36,445 bases of DNA from the NCBI GenBank assembly GCA_964579295.1, contig CAZOGK010000032.1, positions 1-36,445 of the forward strand. Reading direction: 5' to 3'. Below the pieces are notes generated by a model that worked only from the letters and a program-made list of their open reading frames with translations, ran no database searches and was not told the DNA's origin. Positions 18,516 to 26,842 of the stretch are shown here, piece by piece; position 1 is the first letter of the stretch; every line of letters begins with the position of its first letter. This stretch comes from JAAYYY01 sp964579295 (GTDB taxonomy: Bacteria; Chloroflexota; Anaerolineae; Promineifilales; Promineifilaceae). A program made the position numbers and the translations under genes.

Positions 18516-19708
18516 TCAATCTCTTCCGCCTTGAACATCAGCGGGAAGTACAGCTCCAGCAGCGGCGGTAGCTCGATGCGGACGACCTGGCCCGAGGGCG
18601 GGCCGTCGGGGATGCCCAGGTCGAGGAAGATGCCGAAGTTGGAGACGTAGGCGTAGCCGTCCGGGCCGATGGTGAGGCCAGTGGGCATGACCAGCCCCTC
18701 GGAGACGACGAGCTGGCGGTAGCCGTGCGGCGTCACCCGCCACAGGGCGCCCACCGCGTCCTCGCCGGCGAGCAGGCTGTTGGTGGCAATCTCCAGCACG
18801 TAGAGGTTACCGTCCTCGTCAAAGGCCACGTCCACCACGTTGGTAAAGCCGCTGGCATAGACCTGCGGCTCCTCGCCGGGCACGACGCGCCAGACGTTGG
18901 CGCCGCCCACCGGGAAGGGGAAGCCGGTCAGCTCGCCCACGTAATAGGCGCCGTCTGGCCCCTCGGCGACGCCCGTGGGCACCGGCTCCATCGGAATCTG
19001 GCCGGGGCCGAACGGGTTGTCCGCCAGCCGGTTCTCAAAGGTTATGATAGTCGAGATGGTGCCGCTGATGTCCACGTGCAGCAGTGCGTTCATGCCGGCG
19101 TCGGAGACAATGTAGCCATCGCTCACGGTCAGCACGGACCAGGGATTGCTGTCCAGCGGCCCGCCAGCCGGGTTCTCGTCGACCTCATACTGGGCCACGT
19201 CCACCCAGTTGCTCCACGCGCCGCTGCTGTCGCCGGTCACCAGCCAGCCAAGATTCTCCAGCTCGGCGCTCAACGTGCGCGAGAGCGGGTTCTGGCCCAG
19301 GCCAATGGGAATCACCAGGTCGCCGCCGCTAAAGGCCACGTCGTGCGCCCCGGTCGCCGCCGTGCCTGTGACGACGGCCAGCGAGGCCAGCCCGGTGATG
19401 ACGCGGGTCGCGGTCATGCCTTCGATGCGCGTAATCGAGCCTGTCTCACCATAGCAGACGTCGTCGCCGCCCTCCGGATTGGGCAGGCAGGCGCCCGGCC
19501 CGCCAGAGCCGGCCTCGGCCACGTACAGGGCGCCATCCGGCCCAAAGGCCAGGCCGCGTGGGTTGTTCAGCTCCGTCGCAATGACCTCAATCGTCTGCGC
19601 CGCCTCTTCTTGCGCCAGCGCCGGCGCGTGCATGAGCACCGCCAGCGCCAGCAGCGGCGCGGCTACCATCACCAGCAACGACACGACCGTTTTTCTGGGT
19701 AATCTCAC
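18512..19708 (-). CDS. Secreted ScyD/ScyE-family beta-propeller protein
   Basis: A 398-residue secreted protein. The GTG at 19708 has AAGGAG 7 nt upstream. A Sec signal peptide (VVSLLVMVAAPLLALAVLMHAPALAQ) is followed by NHL/SMP-30-like propeller blades: IATELNNPRGLAFGPDGALYVAEAG, AHDVAFSGGDLVIPIG, PTGVAEGPDGAYYVGELTG, VVDVAFDEDGNLYVLEI and MPTGLTIGPDGYAYVSN. The layout, with VEVIATxLxNPRGL and the GPGACLPNPEG loop, matches the ScyD/ScyE family, named from the cyanobacterial scytonemin cluster but widespread and mostly of unknown function. No scytonemin genes are nearby. The C-terminus (LELYFPLMFK) is a hydrophobic strand followed by an acidic tail, and the stop lies in heptamer element 8. 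Confidence 0.85.
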   Translation of the reverse strand: MRLPRKTVVSLLVMVAAPLLALAVLMHAPALAQEEAAQTIEVIATELNNPRGLAFGPDGALYVAEAGSGGPGACLPNPEGGDDVCYGETGSITRIEGMTATRVITGLASLAVVTGTAATGAHDVAFSGGDLVIPIGLGQNPLSRTLSAELENLGWLVTGDSSGAWSNWVDVAQYEVDENPAGGPLDSNPWSVLTVSDGYIVSDAGMNALLHVDISGTISTIITFENRLADNPFGPGQIPMEPVPTGVAEGPDGAYYVGELTGFPFPVGGANVWRVVPGEEPQVYASGFTNVVDVAFDEDGNLYVLEIATNSLLAGEDAVGALWRVTPHGYRQLVVSEGLVMPTGLTIGPDGYAYVSNFGIFLDLGIPDGPPSGQVVRIELPPLLELYFPLMFKAEEIE

Positions 19709-20101
19709 AGGATATCTCCTTCTGGTTTGGGTTGGCTTTCAGATTGCACCCGCTCCCTCTGGGCAGACGGCAGCCGCGCGCGGCGGCGGCCGCTTCTGCC
19801 GGCAGTCACATACGCAAGCATCACCTCCTTCGCGCGCCGTGGCCATAGACGCACAGGGGCCGAGGGACTGGCACTAGCGGCTCCATCCCCCGGCGACCGG
19901 TCATTCAGAACCAGATTGCAGTCTAAACGGATTCCCTGGCTCCGTCAACGCCCCTCCCTGCGCCGCTCTCACCGGCCGCTAACATAAGCAGGCGCCGGCG
20001 CGAACGGAAGTTCTGCTTGACAGGATCCCTGCTTTCTTCCATTCTTTTGCGAGACAGGCTGAAGAGGTAGCTCAGGTGACCATCGCGCGAGGAGCCAGAA
20101 T
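19709..20101. other. 393-nt divergent intergenic region
   Basis: I see no gene here. It holds the ScyD/E-like Shine-Dalgarno sequence (about 19715-19720), a GC-rich potentially hairpin-forming stretch at about 19764-19803 (CGGCAG ... CTGCCG arms around GCCGCGCGCGGC), the plus-strand promoter candidate at 20017-20045 and the GAGGAG Shine-Dalgarno sequence of the deacetylase. Unusually for this window, it has no heptamer element. Confidence 0.6.
20017..20045 (+). promoter_or_regulatory. Candidate promoter for the deacetylase-glycosyltransferase pair
   Basis: A perfect TTGACA at 20017-20022, 17-nt spacer, then CATTCT at 20040-20045, a weak -10. The only consensus -35 in the gap. Confidence 0.35.
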
Positions 20102-20899
20102 TTGACGGCTTCCCCTGCTCAACGCCGCAACCTGGTGAGCGCGGCTCCTATCCTCATGTACCACCAGGTTGTTGCGTCTGAAGCGGACGATATTGACATT
20201 CATGCGGTAACTGCCGCTCGCTTCGCTGAGCAGATGCAGTGGCTCGTCGCTCACGGCTACCAGGGCGTGGCCGTGGAAGAGCTTTTTGCGGATGGCGAGC
20301 CGGCCGTTGCCGGAGGGCCGCGGCGCCCGGTTGCGATCACCTTCGACGACGGTTATCTCGATCTCTGCAGCACCGCCTTTCCCATACTGGCCGATTACGG
20401 CTTCCGGGCCACCGTTTTCCTCGTCGCCAGCCGCGTCGGCGCTGCCAACGATTGGGATAAGCCGCCCGCTCCCGCCGGCGCACCGTTGCTTGGCTGGGAG
20501 CAAGCCCGTGCAATGACTGCCCATGGCTTCCGCTTTGGCTCGCACACGCTGACCCATCCCGACCTGACGTCGCTGCCGGCGGAGCAGGCCATGGCGCAGA
20601 TTTACGCCTCGCGGCAGACAATCGAGGAGCGCCTGCAGCAGGCGGTCGATTCCTTTGCCTACCCCTACAGCCTCTGGTCAGCGCCCCTCGTGCAAATGGT
20701 CGCCAGCAGCGGCTACCGGCTGGCCTGCACCTATGTGCCCGGTCATGTAGGCGGCGCCGGCGCGCAAAAGTACCTCCTGCAGCGAACCGGCGTTCTGGCT
20801 ACGGATACCATAGATACGTTCGCCGGCAAAGTACAGGCGCTGCGAAGGTGGCGCCTGCGCTTCCTCTGGAACCGCGTCCGGCGTTCTCTGCGACGATGA
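20102..20899 (+). CDS. Polysaccharide deacetylase (NodB homology domain)
   Basis: A 265-residue carbohydrate esterase family 4 enzyme that removes N- or O-acetyl groups from polysaccharides. The TTG at 20102 is supported by GAGGAG about 8 nt upstream and by the PILMYHQV motif soon after. Motif 1 is TFDDGY (Asp82-Asp83; base and metal), motif 2 is SHTLTHPDL (His148 and His152, metal) and motif 3 is near FAYPYSLWS. No signal peptide is recognisable, so it may act in the cytoplasm or be exported another way. The TGA overlaps the ATG of the glycosyltransferase (ATGA), so the two are translationally coupled and probably modify the same glycan. Confidence 0.9.
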   Translation: MTASPAQRRNLVSAAPILMYHQVVASEADDIDIHAVTAARFAEQMQWLVAHGYQGVAVEELFADGEPAVAGGPRRPVAITFDDGYLDLCSTAFPILADYGFRATVFLVASRVGAANDWDKPPAPAGAPLLGWEQARAMTAHGFRFGSHTLTHPDLTSLPAEQAMAQIYASRQTIEERLQQAVDSFAYPYSLWSAPLVQMVASSGYRLACTYVPGHVGGAGAQKYLLQRTGVLATDTIDTFAGKVQALRRWRLRFLWNRVRRSLRR

Positions 20900-22002
20900 A
20901 CAGACAAGAGGCGCGGACGGACGCAGGCGGCGACGCTGGCAGCGACGGGCCCGGAGACGTTGCCCGGCAACCGGCTATCAGCGTCATCATCCCAACTTAC
21001 AACCGCGCCGCGCGCCTGGGGAGCACCCTGAAGGCGCTGGCGGCTTCTGATTTTGACCTCGCGGCGGTGGAAGTCATCGTGGTAGACGATGGCTCCAGCG
21101 ACGACCCCGGCGGCATCTTCTCACTGGCTTACCCTTTCCAGCTTCGCTATCTGCAGCAGGCGAATCAGGGCGACGCCATCGCCCGCAACACGGGCGCCCG
21201 CGCCAGCCGGGGCGACCTGCTCATCTTCCTGGACGACGACATCAGCGTTGCGCCCGCTTTGCTCCGCAGTCTGGCCGAGGCGCATGGCGGCCGGCGGGGC
21301 GTTATCGCCGGTGGTCTTCTCGTCGCGGCCGATCCGGAAAGCGGCCTGCCGCTGCCCGTGTTCACTCGCTGGGAAGTGCAGCGCGCGCCGGTGCAAAGCT
21401 CGTTTGCCGACTGCCGCAGCGGCCTGCTGGCGATCAGCCGCGATGATTACATGCAGCTGGGCATGATGGAGCCGCTGGCCGTGAGCGGTTCCAGTATCTG
21501 GTGCGATGTGGAGTTTGCCTACCGCGCTCACCAGCACGGTTTCATCTTTGTCATTGCTCCGGCTGCGCTTGCTGTCCACTACGATCATGCGGAACGGAAC
21601 CTGGCCGCGAAGGCGCGCCGCATGTATCGAGCAGGGCAGACAAGCGTCCTCTTATTCGAGAGGCACCCGCCGCTCAGCGACCAGCTCCCCATGTTTCGTG
21701 ATATGACGCCCATTAAGTGGCGGCGCGACCCTCCCTGGCTCGTCGCCCGCAAGCTGGTGCGCCCCCTGGCCTCATCCCGGCCCGTGCTGCGCCTGCTGGC
21801 TACTTTCTATGCCGTGGCCGCGGCGCAGGGCCATCCTCCCCTGCTCTGCCGCCTGCTGGAGCGCTGGTTCATCGGCGGCCACATCTTCCGCGGCTACCGG
21901 CAGGGCGTGCGCGCGCGCGCTCCCCGCTCTGGCGCCCAGCCCCCATCCCCACGCTCCTCACCGCCGTCATCGCCATTGCCGCTGCCGGGGCGTCGCGGCT
22001 AG
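20896..22002 (+). CDS. Family 2 glycosyltransferase
   Basis: A 368-residue GT-A fold enzyme. The ATG at 20896 overlaps the deacetylase stop by 4 nt; an in-frame ATG at 20848 would overlap more, with no Shine-Dalgarno sequence. The nucleotide-sugar-binding start is ISVIIPTYNRAARL; VIVVDDGSSDD and RNTGARASRGDLLIFLDDD give the DXD-type metal site (LDDD). The acceptor part includes WCDVEFAYRAHQHGF (ED/Y-type motif), then a C-terminal region with GGHIFRGYRQGVR and a low-complexity Pro/Ser tail. No transmembrane helices are clear. The product is unknown; with the deacetylase it suggests surface-polysaccharide or glycolipid synthesis. A strong terminator lies 20 nt downstream. Confidence 0.9.
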   Translation: MNRQEARTDAGGDAGSDGPGDVARQPAISVIIPTYNRAARLGSTLKALAASDFDLAAVEVIVVDDGSSDDPGGIFSLAYPFQLRYLQQANQGDAIARNTGARASRGDLLIFLDDDISVAPALLRSLAEAHGGRRGVIAGGLLVAADPESGLPLPVFTRWEVQRAPVQSSFADCRSGLLAISRDDYMQLGMMEPLAVSGSSIWCDVEFAYRAHQHGFIFVIAPAALAVHYDHAERNLAAKARRMYRAGQTSVLLFERHPPLSDQLPMFRDMTPIKWRRDPPWLVARKLVRPLASSRPVLRLLATFYAVAAAQGHPPLLCRLLERWFIGGHIFRGYRQGVRARAPRSGAQPPSPRSSPPSSPLPLPGRRG

Positions 22003-22021
22003 CCGCAGCCCCCCCCAGAAG

Positions 22022-22055
22022 AAAAAGGGCCGGCTATCTGCGGCCGGCCCTCTTC
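22022..22055. terminator. Bidirectional intrinsic terminator
   Basis: AGGGCCGGC (22026-22034), 8-nt loop, GCCGGCCCT (22043-22051), with AAAAA on the left and TCTT on the right. It serves the glycosyltransferase (plus) and probably nrfA (minus, ending at 22119). Confidence 0.75.
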
Positions 22056-22118
22056 AGGCGTACTGGGCCGCCTTTGGTAGCAGCCCCTCGTGTCGTCAGG
22101 TAGGCGTCACCCGCTCTC

Positions 22119-23435
<1,317 letters not shown>

Positions 23436-23447
23436 ATTGGTCTCCTT

Positions 23448-23951
23448 TTACTGGCCGTGGCCGACGCCGGCGTGACAACGCAGGCAGTCGGTCGCATCGG
23501 CTTCCCCTTGATGGCTGATTGCCACGACCATGGCCTCGTGGCAGTAGAGGCAGTTGTCGAGCGCCACGTCCCGGTTCATCTCCGTAATGCGGATCGGCTC
23601 GGGAAAGTCGTTGCTGGTAAAGGCCACGCTGTGGTTCCAGCCGTTAATCCCCTTGACGATGTATTTGTCCGGGAAGCGGTGCGGCGTGTGGCAGTCGTTG
23701 CAGACGGCCACGGCGCTGTGGCTGCCGTGGCGCCAGCCGTCGTACTGGTCCCGCATGACGTGGCAGTTCATGCACGCATCGGGGTCATCCGACAGGTAGG
23801 AATGGCCCTCGGCAAAGAGAAAGGTGTAACCCCCCAGGCCCGCCACGCCGCCGAAAAGGCCGGCAAGCAGCAGCATCACCCAGAGGTTGACGGCGAAGTG
23901 TAGAGGCTTGCTCCCCCGCACGCCCCTTGAGGTCAGCAGTTCGTCTGGCAA
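23448..23951 (-). CDS. nrfH: Cytochrome c nitrite reductase, tetrahaem quinol-oxidising subunit
   Basis: A 167-residue NapC/NirT-family membrane cytochrome that passes electrons from menaquinol to NrfA. The TTG at 23951 has AAAGGAG 7 nt upstream. One transmembrane helix (about 20-47, LWVMLLLAGLFGGVAGLGGY) is followed by four CxxCH motifs: CMNCH 60-64, CNDCH 84-88, CLYCH 134-138 and CLRCH 156-160. The CMNCHVM context near haem 1 is the usual NrfH setting (Met ligand nearby). It forms a two-gene operon with nrfA. No dedicated haem-lyase genes occur in the window. Confidence 0.95.
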   Translation of the reverse strand: MPDELLTSRGVRGSKPLHFAVNLWVMLLLAGLFGGVAGLGGYTFLFAEGHSYLSDDPDACMNCHVMRDQYDGWRHGSHSAVAVCNDCHTPHRFPDKYIVKGINGWNHSVAFTSNDFPEPIRITEMNRDVALDNCLYCHEAMVVAISHQGEADATDCLRCHAGVGHGQ

Positions 23952-24004
23952 AGCTCAGCTCCTTTGTGCGCAGCGTCGTCGCAGCCCTTGCCAACACAAC
24001 CGTG

Positions 24005-24010
24005 ATTATA
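24005..24010 (-). promoter_or_regulatory. -10 element upstream of nrfHA
   Basis: TATAAT on the minus strand (24010-24005), about 55 nt before the nrfH TTG. A GC-rich GGCCGGCCGGCC run sits in the spacer and no good -35 is present. Upstream, TTGCTTATGCAG (24040-24051) is a weak dyad that could be an activator site, which would fit a regulated anaerobic operon. Confidence 0.4.
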
Positions 24011-24084
24011 CTCCGCGGCCGGCCGGCCGGGTCATAGGAATTGCTTATGCAGAGGGCGCTGTTTCATTCGTTTTTGGTATGGGG

Positions 24085-24133
24085 GGCGAATGGCGAATGG
24101 CAATCTGCAATTCGCAATTTGCCATTCGCCATT
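24085..24133. repeat. Heptamer hairpin element 9 (GAATGGC/GCCATTC family)
   Basis: Exactly seven 7-bp units: GGCGAAT, GGCGAAT, GGCAATC, TGCAATT, CGCAATT, TGCCATT, CGCCATT. The outer units pair, and the inner GCAATT-type units fold back on themselves. Its last base is the first base of the SIS gene's stop codon as read on the plus strand (24133-24135). A different sequence family from elements 1-8 but with the same period and position. Confidence 0.88.
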
Positions 24134-24762
24134 CAAAACAACGCCGCCTCCAACATCGCGCACAGCGTGTGGTAGATGGCAAGCTGCTGCTCCTGGACCT
24201 CGGCGGTGACGGCGGCGGGGGTGGCGACCAGCACGTCGCAGAAGGGGGCCAGCTGGCCGCCGCCGTGGCCGCTGAAGCCAAGCGTGCGCAGCCCCAGCGC
24301 CCGGCCCACCTGCAGCGCCTGGATGACGTTGCGCGAGCGGCCAGACGTGCTGATGCCCACCACCACGTCGCCCGGCCGGCCGTAGCCGTAGACCTGCTGC
24401 GCAAAGACCATGTCCGCGGCTACGTCGTTGGCGATGGCCGTCAGCAGCCCTGCCTGGCTCACCAGCGAGATAGCCGGCAGCGCCCCCTGCAGATGGTCGG
24501 CCAGATAGGCGCCCTGGCCCGGCGCGGCCTCCTCCAGCGCCGCGCGCAGGGCGGCGGGCACGGGGCGCGGCTGCAGGTAGCCCTTCATCAGCTCGCCCAC
24601 GATATGCTCGCAATCGGCGGCGCTGCCCCCGTTGCCGCAAAAGAGCGCCTTGTGGCCGCCGCGAAACGCCTGCTCCAGCAGGACAAAGGCCGCCTGCACC
24701 TGCTCGCGGCAGGCCAGCAGCGCCGGGTAGCGCTCCGTCATCCGTGCCAGATAGTCGGCCAT
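24133..24762 (-). CDS. SIS-domain sugar-phosphate isomerase, GmhA-like
   Basis: A 209-residue protein whose ATG at 24762 follows the kinase TGA by one base, with AAGGAGAGG upstream. The SIS fold has KALFCGNGGSAADCEHIVGELMKGY near residue 45 (the phosphosugar-binding Ser loop of the phosphoheptose isomerase branch) and VVVGISTSGRSRNVIQAL (second phosphate-binding loop), then a C-terminal helix. GmhA converts sedoheptulose 7-phosphate to a heptose phosphate, but many GmhA-like proteins use other sugar phosphates. The locus here (aldolase, acid-sugar kinase, mannosidases) suggests catabolic use, so I give no symbol. It is the last gene of the long minus-strand unit. Confidence 0.86.
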   Translation of the reverse strand: MADYLARMTERYPALLACREQVQAAFVLLEQAFRGGHKALFCGNGGSAADCEHIVGELMKGYLQPRPVPAALRAALEEAAPGQGAYLADHLQGALPAISLVSQAGLLTAIANDVAADMVFAQQVYGYGRPGDVVVGISTSGRSRNVIQALQVGRALGLRTLGFSGHGGGQLAPFCDVLVATPAAVTAEVQEQQLAIYHTLCAMLEAALF

Positions 24763-24763
24763 C

Positions 24764-26095
24764 TCACCTCTCCTTGCCCGCCGCGCGCACGTGCGCCAGC
24801 GCCTGCTCCAGAAAGTCAACGCTGCCAAAGCTGCCCGATTTCAACACCAGCAGCAGCGGCGGCTCGCCCAGCGAGAGGCAGGACGGCAGCCCCGGCTGAA
24901 TCTCCTCCCAGACGCGCAGCCCGGTCACCCCCAGTGCGCTGCAGACCGCGGCCGAGGTCTCGCCGCCGGCAATCACCAGCCGCTGCTGGCCGGAGCGGCG
25001 CACCACCTCCGCCGTCACCGCCGCCAGCGCGCCGGACACCCTGCGGGCAACGGCCGCCGGCGTAAAGCCGTGGGCGGCGCCCGCCGCGCGCGTCTTCTGC
25101 ACCTGCTCCGGCTCGCCGGGCGAGTGCAGCGCGGCGTCCTGGCCGGCGCGCAGCAGCCCCACCAGCGTCTCCGCCAGCCGCGCCTGCTCCGCCTCGCGCG
25201 CGTCCTCCGTGAAGAGGCGCGTCGTCTCCAGCGCCAGCAGCGCCGTGCCGTTCTGGCGCAGGTGGGCCAGCTGCGCCCGCGTCTGCGGCATGAGGCTGCC
25301 GGCCACACAGAGGAGGCCCAGCCCGGCGGCGGCCGGCGGAAAAGCGCGCGGCGGCGGCGCCGGCGGCAGCGGCCCGTAGCGCTCATCCCAGACCGCCGGC
25401 AGCGCCTCGCCCAGCGCCGAGCTGCCGCAGAGCACGGGCAAATCGTAGACGGCGCGCGCTATCGTCGCCAGCGCCGCCTGCTCGGCCACGTCGAGAATGA
25501 CGTAGCCGCCGCGCGCGCGCGCCTCGTCCACCGCCCGCCGCAGCGCCGCCGGCCCCTGGCTGACGACCTCGTGCGTCACCAGGCTCACCGGCCGCGCCGT
25601 CTGCTCCTGCAGGATAGCCACCAGGTTCGACTGGCGCATGGGGTGAATCGGGTCGTGGCGAAACTCCGAATCCTCCAGCAGGCGGCCATGCACGTAATGC
25701 AGCCCGTTGACCGTCGTGCGCCCATTCTTGGGGAAGCCGAGCACGACCACGGCGGAAGGCTCGCCCAGCGCGTCGAGCATGGCGTCGAACTCGGCCCCGA
25801 TATTGCCGCGGAAGACGGAGCAGGTCTTGTTGAAGAAATGGCTCCAGCCGGCCGTCTGCAGCCGGCGCGTGGCGGCGAATACCTTGGCGTAGGCCAGCTC
25901 GGCCGAGTCCAGCCGCGAGTTGGTGTCCAGGATGCAGACGGTCGCCTGCTGGGCGTCCGCGCTGCGGGCATAATCGCCGCCCGGCGGAAGCGAATAGACG
26001 TGGGTCAGGTAGCCGGCGCCGGCAAACATGCCGCCGATGTCGTTGGCGCCGGTCACGTCGTCGGCGACCACGGCCAGCCGTTGGGGCTCTCTCAT
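24764..26095 (-). CDS. Four-carbon acid sugar kinase family protein (DUF1537; OtnK/DtnK-like)
   Basis: A 443-residue two-domain kinase. The ATG at 26095 overlaps the aldolase stop (ATGA) with GGGAG 8 nt upstream. The N-terminal substrate domain begins LAVVADDVTGANDIGGMFAGAGY, then NKTCSVFRGNIGAE and GFPKNGRTTVNGLHYVHGRLL with HPMRQSNL, all characteristic. The C-terminal nucleotide-binding domain has VAGSLMPQTRAQL, IAGGETSAAVCSALGVTGLRV and LVLKSGSFG. Characterised members phosphorylate threonate, erythronate or 3-oxo-tetronate. In those pathways the next step is a class II aldolase-type decarboxylase (OtnC) and an isomerase (OtnI), and both partner families occur in this locus (26092-26745 and 31439-32245). 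Confidence 0.9.
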   Translation of the reverse strand: MREPQRLAVVADDVTGANDIGGMFAGAGYLTHVYSLPPGGDYARSADAQQATVCILDTNSRLDSAELAYAKVFAATRRLQTAGWSHFFNKTCSVFRGNIGAEFDAMLDALGEPSAVVVLGFPKNGRTTVNGLHYVHGRLLEDSEFRHDPIHPMRQSNLVAILQEQTARPVSLVTHEVVSQGPAALRRAVDEARARGGYVILDVAEQAALATIARAVYDLPVLCGSSALGEALPAVWDERYGPLPPAPPPRAFPPAAAGLGLLCVAGSLMPQTRAQLAHLRQNGTALLALETTRLFTEDAREAEQARLAETLVGLLRAGQDAALHSPGEPEQVQKTRAAGAAHGFTPAAVARRVSGALAAVTAEVVRRSGQQRLVIAGGETSAAVCSALGVTGLRVWEEIQPGLPSCLSLGEPPLLLVLKSGSFGSVDFLEQALAHVRAAGKER

Positions 26096-26745
26096 GTGGG
26101 CCACTCCCGGCGCGGCCGGTAGCCACTCTGCTCCAGGAAAGCGCGCACCGTCTGCGGCGGCAGCGCCCGCAGGGGCAGGCCCGCCGCCCGCGCCTCCACC
26201 AGCAGGCGGCAGGTCAGCTCCAGCGTCTGCGTCGCCAGCAGCGCCTCATTGAGGCTGCTGTCGTAGGCCAGCATGCCGTGGTTCTCCAGCAGCAGCACGT
26301 TGGCGCTGGGCGCGGCGGCGCGCACCCCCGCCCCCAGCGCCGCCGAGCCGGGATGGGCGTAGGCCACCCGGCCCACGCGCTCCAGGTAATACATGCCTTC
26401 GACAAAGAGGTCGTTGGGCACCGGCTCGTCTGTGCAGGCGAGCAGCGTGCTGTAGAAGGGGGCGGCGTGCACGACGGCCGCTATCTCCGGCCGCTCCTCG
26501 TAGACCGCCTGGTGCATCGGGGTCTCCTTTGAGGGCCGCTTGCCCGGCGTGCCCGCGACGGCGCCGGCAAAGGTGACGCGCACAAAGTCGTCAGCGCCCA
26601 GCTCGCCGAGGCGGGCGCCGCTGGCCGTAATCAGGTACGAATCCGGCCCCAGCCGCGCGCTCAGGTTGCCGGCGTTGCCCCAGGTGAGCCCGTGGGCGAT
26701 GAGATAGCGGCCCGCCTCCTGCAGCGCCAGCGCGGCCTTATCCAC
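26092..26745 (-). CDS. Class II aldolase/adducin-family protein, possible OtnC-like decarboxylase
   Basis: A 217-residue protein starting at GTG 26745 (GGGAG 6 nt upstream). Family features: TWGNAGNLSARLGPDSYLIT (substrate phosphate loop), Glu74 in KETPMH, His93 in AVVHAAPFYS, and LLLENHGMLAYDSSLNEAL. In characterised enzymes (fuculose-1-phosphate aldolase, ribulose-5-phosphate 4-epimerase, OtnC) zinc is held by HxH plus a later His. Here the second His of HxH is Ala95, while the ENHG His is kept. Either the metal site is altered or another residue compensates. Coupling to the acid-sugar kinase by ATGA suggests action on the phosphorylated product. A hairpin repeat and a small ORF lie just upstream. 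Confidence 0.87.
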   Translation of the reverse strand: MDKAALALQEAGRYLIAHGLTWGNAGNLSARLGPDSYLITASGARLGELGADDFVRVTFAGAVAGTPGKRPSKETPMHQAVYEERPEIAAVVHAAPFYSTLLACTDEPVPNDLFVEGMYYLERVGRVAYAHPGSAALGAGVRAAAPSANVLLLENHGMLAYDSSLNEALLATQTLELTCRLLVEARAAGLPLRALPPQTVRAFLEQSGYRPRREWPT

Positions 26746-26842
26746 GGCTGGCTCCCGGCGCCGGACGATGGGCGCCGTCTTCCCAGGTGACCGGCGCCTG
26801 GGAAGTGACGGCCACCTCGATAGCTATTGTTGGCTTATCCAT
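26738..26842 (-). CDS. Possible 34-codon small ORF coupled to both neighbours
   Basis: ATG at 26842 overlaps the end of the GH38 gene (stop 26837-26835) and has GGAGGAGG 6 nt upstream, one of the best Shine-Dalgarno sequences in the window. Its TAA (26740-26738) overlaps the GTG start of the aldolase. The product (34 residues, MDKPTIAIEVAVTSQAPV...) has no recognised domain and its middle is encoded by the hairpin at 26779-26805. It may be a leader ORF, a remnant of an earlier aldolase start (both begin with an MDK-type codon run), or chance. Confidence 0.3.
   Translation of the reverse strand: MDKPTIAIEVAVTSQAPVTWEDGAHRPAPGASRG
26779..26805. repeat. CTTCCCAGG hairpin sharing 16 bp with 8439-8454
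   Basis: CTTCCCAGG (26779-26787), loop TGACCGGCG, CCTGGGAAG (26797-26805): a perfect 9-bp stem. The 16-mer CCCAGGTGACCGGCGC at 26782-26797 is identical to 8439-8454, but the pairing partners differ between the two sites. Confidence 0.65.

Noticed and set aside
22022..22055. The GGGCCGGC hairpin as another mobile repeat
   Set aside because: It has flanking A and T tracts and lies between convergent genes, so a bidirectional terminator explains it better.
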